64,000 bases of DNA from NCBI GenBank assembly GCA_021401465.1, contig JADDMT010000018.1:62001-126000 (forward strand). The letters are read 5' to 3'. The notes below the pieces were generated by a model that was given only the letters and a program-made list of their open reading frames with translations, did no database searches and was not told the origin of the DNA. This document shows, in pieces, positions 63,051-64,000 of this stretch. Made by a program: the position numbers and the translations under genes. This DNA comes from Teratosphaeria epicoccoides. Lineage: Eukaryota > Ascomycota > Dothideomycetes > Mycosphaerellales > Teratosphaeriaceae. Every line of letters begins with the position of its first letter. The first letter of the stretch is position 1.

Positions 63051-64000
63051 ATGACAAAGCTGAACGAGACGCTTACGCCAGCCATGGGTTCTGAAATTCT
63101 GTCCTTGCACAACAAAGGCATCTTCCACAACCTACGAGCCTTATCGTCCGATATCAAGAGATTGAAGACCATTGTGACGGTCGCCAATGGCATCTCGGGA
63201 TTCCACACGGTGCGGGTGCTGCTCGAGGGTCCACAAAGCTGGAGCAAAGTGTGGGCTGCCTTGAGACGACCGCCACCAGAGGCGATGATGGCGCTGCTAT
63301 CATCGGATCAGCGTGCTCCAGTCGAGCATATGGCTTGTGATTTCCTGATCAAGCCGGAGGACATTGTCCGGGAGCTCAAGAAAAGGCGCGTCACGGCGGA
63401 TGCAATTTATTTCTATTGCTATGCCCAGCCACCGCCACAGCCAGGCAATGTTGTGTGGTCAAATGCTCAGGAACTCAGTGACACCATTGCAGGCTGATCA
63501 CGATGGTGTAAACTCCCAATCTGACACCATGCACAGCGGCAGTACTACGCAGCCTCCTTGGTGCCCTTGACGTTGCCAGCATTATGCTGAAGCATTTGCT
63601 GCTGCAGACAGGAGGGAAGAATTACGGATTACACCTTGACCCGAATCGGACACCATGTGTAAAATCTGATCCACGCATCGAGATCGAGCCAAACTTCTAC
63701 TACCCGGTTAGCCGTGACACGTTGCTCTAGCAGATCTCTCGGCTGATGTGCAGAAGTAGCAAGAGGGTTTGCTTTTCCAGTATTGCAAAGACCACCCAGG
63801 CACATTTTGGAACATCATCTGCCCTGCCTGGATCATTGGGCAGTTTCCAATGCAAGCATGAACGCTTGCACTGACTCGCCGTCTAGGCCGCTTTGCAAGC
63901 ACTCGAGGGCGAAAAGATGAATATTTTCCTTGGTGACATGAGCATGTGGCGTGACGTTGCGGTGCACAGCACTGACAAGCTGACGAGATACTTGAGTGAG
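63051..64000 (+). pseudogene. PRISE-type NAD(P)-dependent reductase relic, cut by window edge
   Basis: Short-chain-dehydrogenase-like protein of the PRISE (progesterone 5-beta-reductase/iridoid synthase-like) type. Exon 1 (63051-63477) encodes KGIFHNLRALSSDIKRLKTI, then VTVANGISGFHTVRVLLEGP; the Rossmann loop is VANGISG where the family has GANGISG, so its first Gly is Val. Exon 2 (63537-63706) gives LLLQTGGKNYGLHLDPNRTP and IEIEPNFYYP. Exon 3 starts at 63760 with QEGLLFQYCKDHPGTFWNII and CPAWIIG, but hits TGA at 63859. Beyond that, the family sequence resumes in other frames (MNA, then ALQALEGEKMNIFLGDMSMW) with an additional TAG just before it. The introns 63478-63536 and 63707-63759 have normal GT-AG ends. 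The damaged 3' part plus the altered nucleotide-binding loop indicate a pseudogene. Confidence 0.75.

Noticed and set aside
1..64000. tRNA, rRNA, CRISPR or intact transposon
   Set aside because: Scanned by eye for tRNA A/B boxes, long terminal or inverted repeats and spaced direct repeats; none convincing. CRISPR is not expected in a fungal genome.

Overview
The window is a stretch of a filamentous ascomycete (Pezizomycotina) nuclear chromosome. The evidence is short GT-AG introns (about 50-66 bp), Zn2Cys6 regulators, a septation-network kinase, a cryptochrome-DASH, an HSP9/12 protein and an ER Hsp40 ending in HDEL. A dothideomycete is my best guess, but that is inference from the general look of the proteins. 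Base composition is moderately GC-rich and even. I see no AT-rich blocks, no tRNA or rRNA gene and no intact transposon.

Layout. 0-6.4 kb: gene-poor flank, a small two-exon Zn2Cys6 regulator and a four-exon HSP9/12 gene. 6.9-12.1 kb: a secreted two-domain fasciclin protein (minus) and a cryptochrome-DASH (plus). 12.1-21.6 kb: accessory, decayed DNA with a lone C2H2-type ORF, a broken heme-thiolate peroxidase, a shattered alpha/beta hydrolase, an intact UPC2-like regulator, and relics of a ubiquitin-like and a C2H2-type protein. 21.8-27.4 kb: a three-exon ankyrin protein and a signal peptide peptidase, divergently transcribed around a 36-bp minisatellite. 28.4-28.8 kb: a three-exon gene for an 83-residue cysteine-rich secreted protein. 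30-34.4 kb: a Dbf2/SidB kinase with a GC-AG intron and a NIPA-type membrane protein. 34.4-40 kb: an almost empty 5.6 kb. 40-41.6 kb: an Azf1-like C2H2 regulator interrupted by one TAG. 44.1-54.6 kb: conserved housekeeping block (Gin4/Hsl1-type kinase, glycine-zipper protein, Trm44, Scj1-like Hsp40). 55.2-58.5 kb: a tiny Cys-rich conserved protein, then PhzF and flotillin relics with several lesions. 59-62 kb: a conserved hypothetical protein and an NCS1 nucleobase permease. 63-64 kb: a decayed PRISE-type reductase running off the edge.

The genes do not form one pathway. The strongest themes are (1) intact housekeeping genes for morphogenesis and septation, ER proteolysis and folding, and tRNA modification, separated by long spacers, and (2) at least six gene relics carrying frameshifts, stops, a lost splice donor or internal deletions. 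The best candidate for something undescribed is the small secreted cysteine-rich protein at 28.4 kb. All gene models come from reading the sequence by eye; introns were placed by splice signals and by restoring family motifs.
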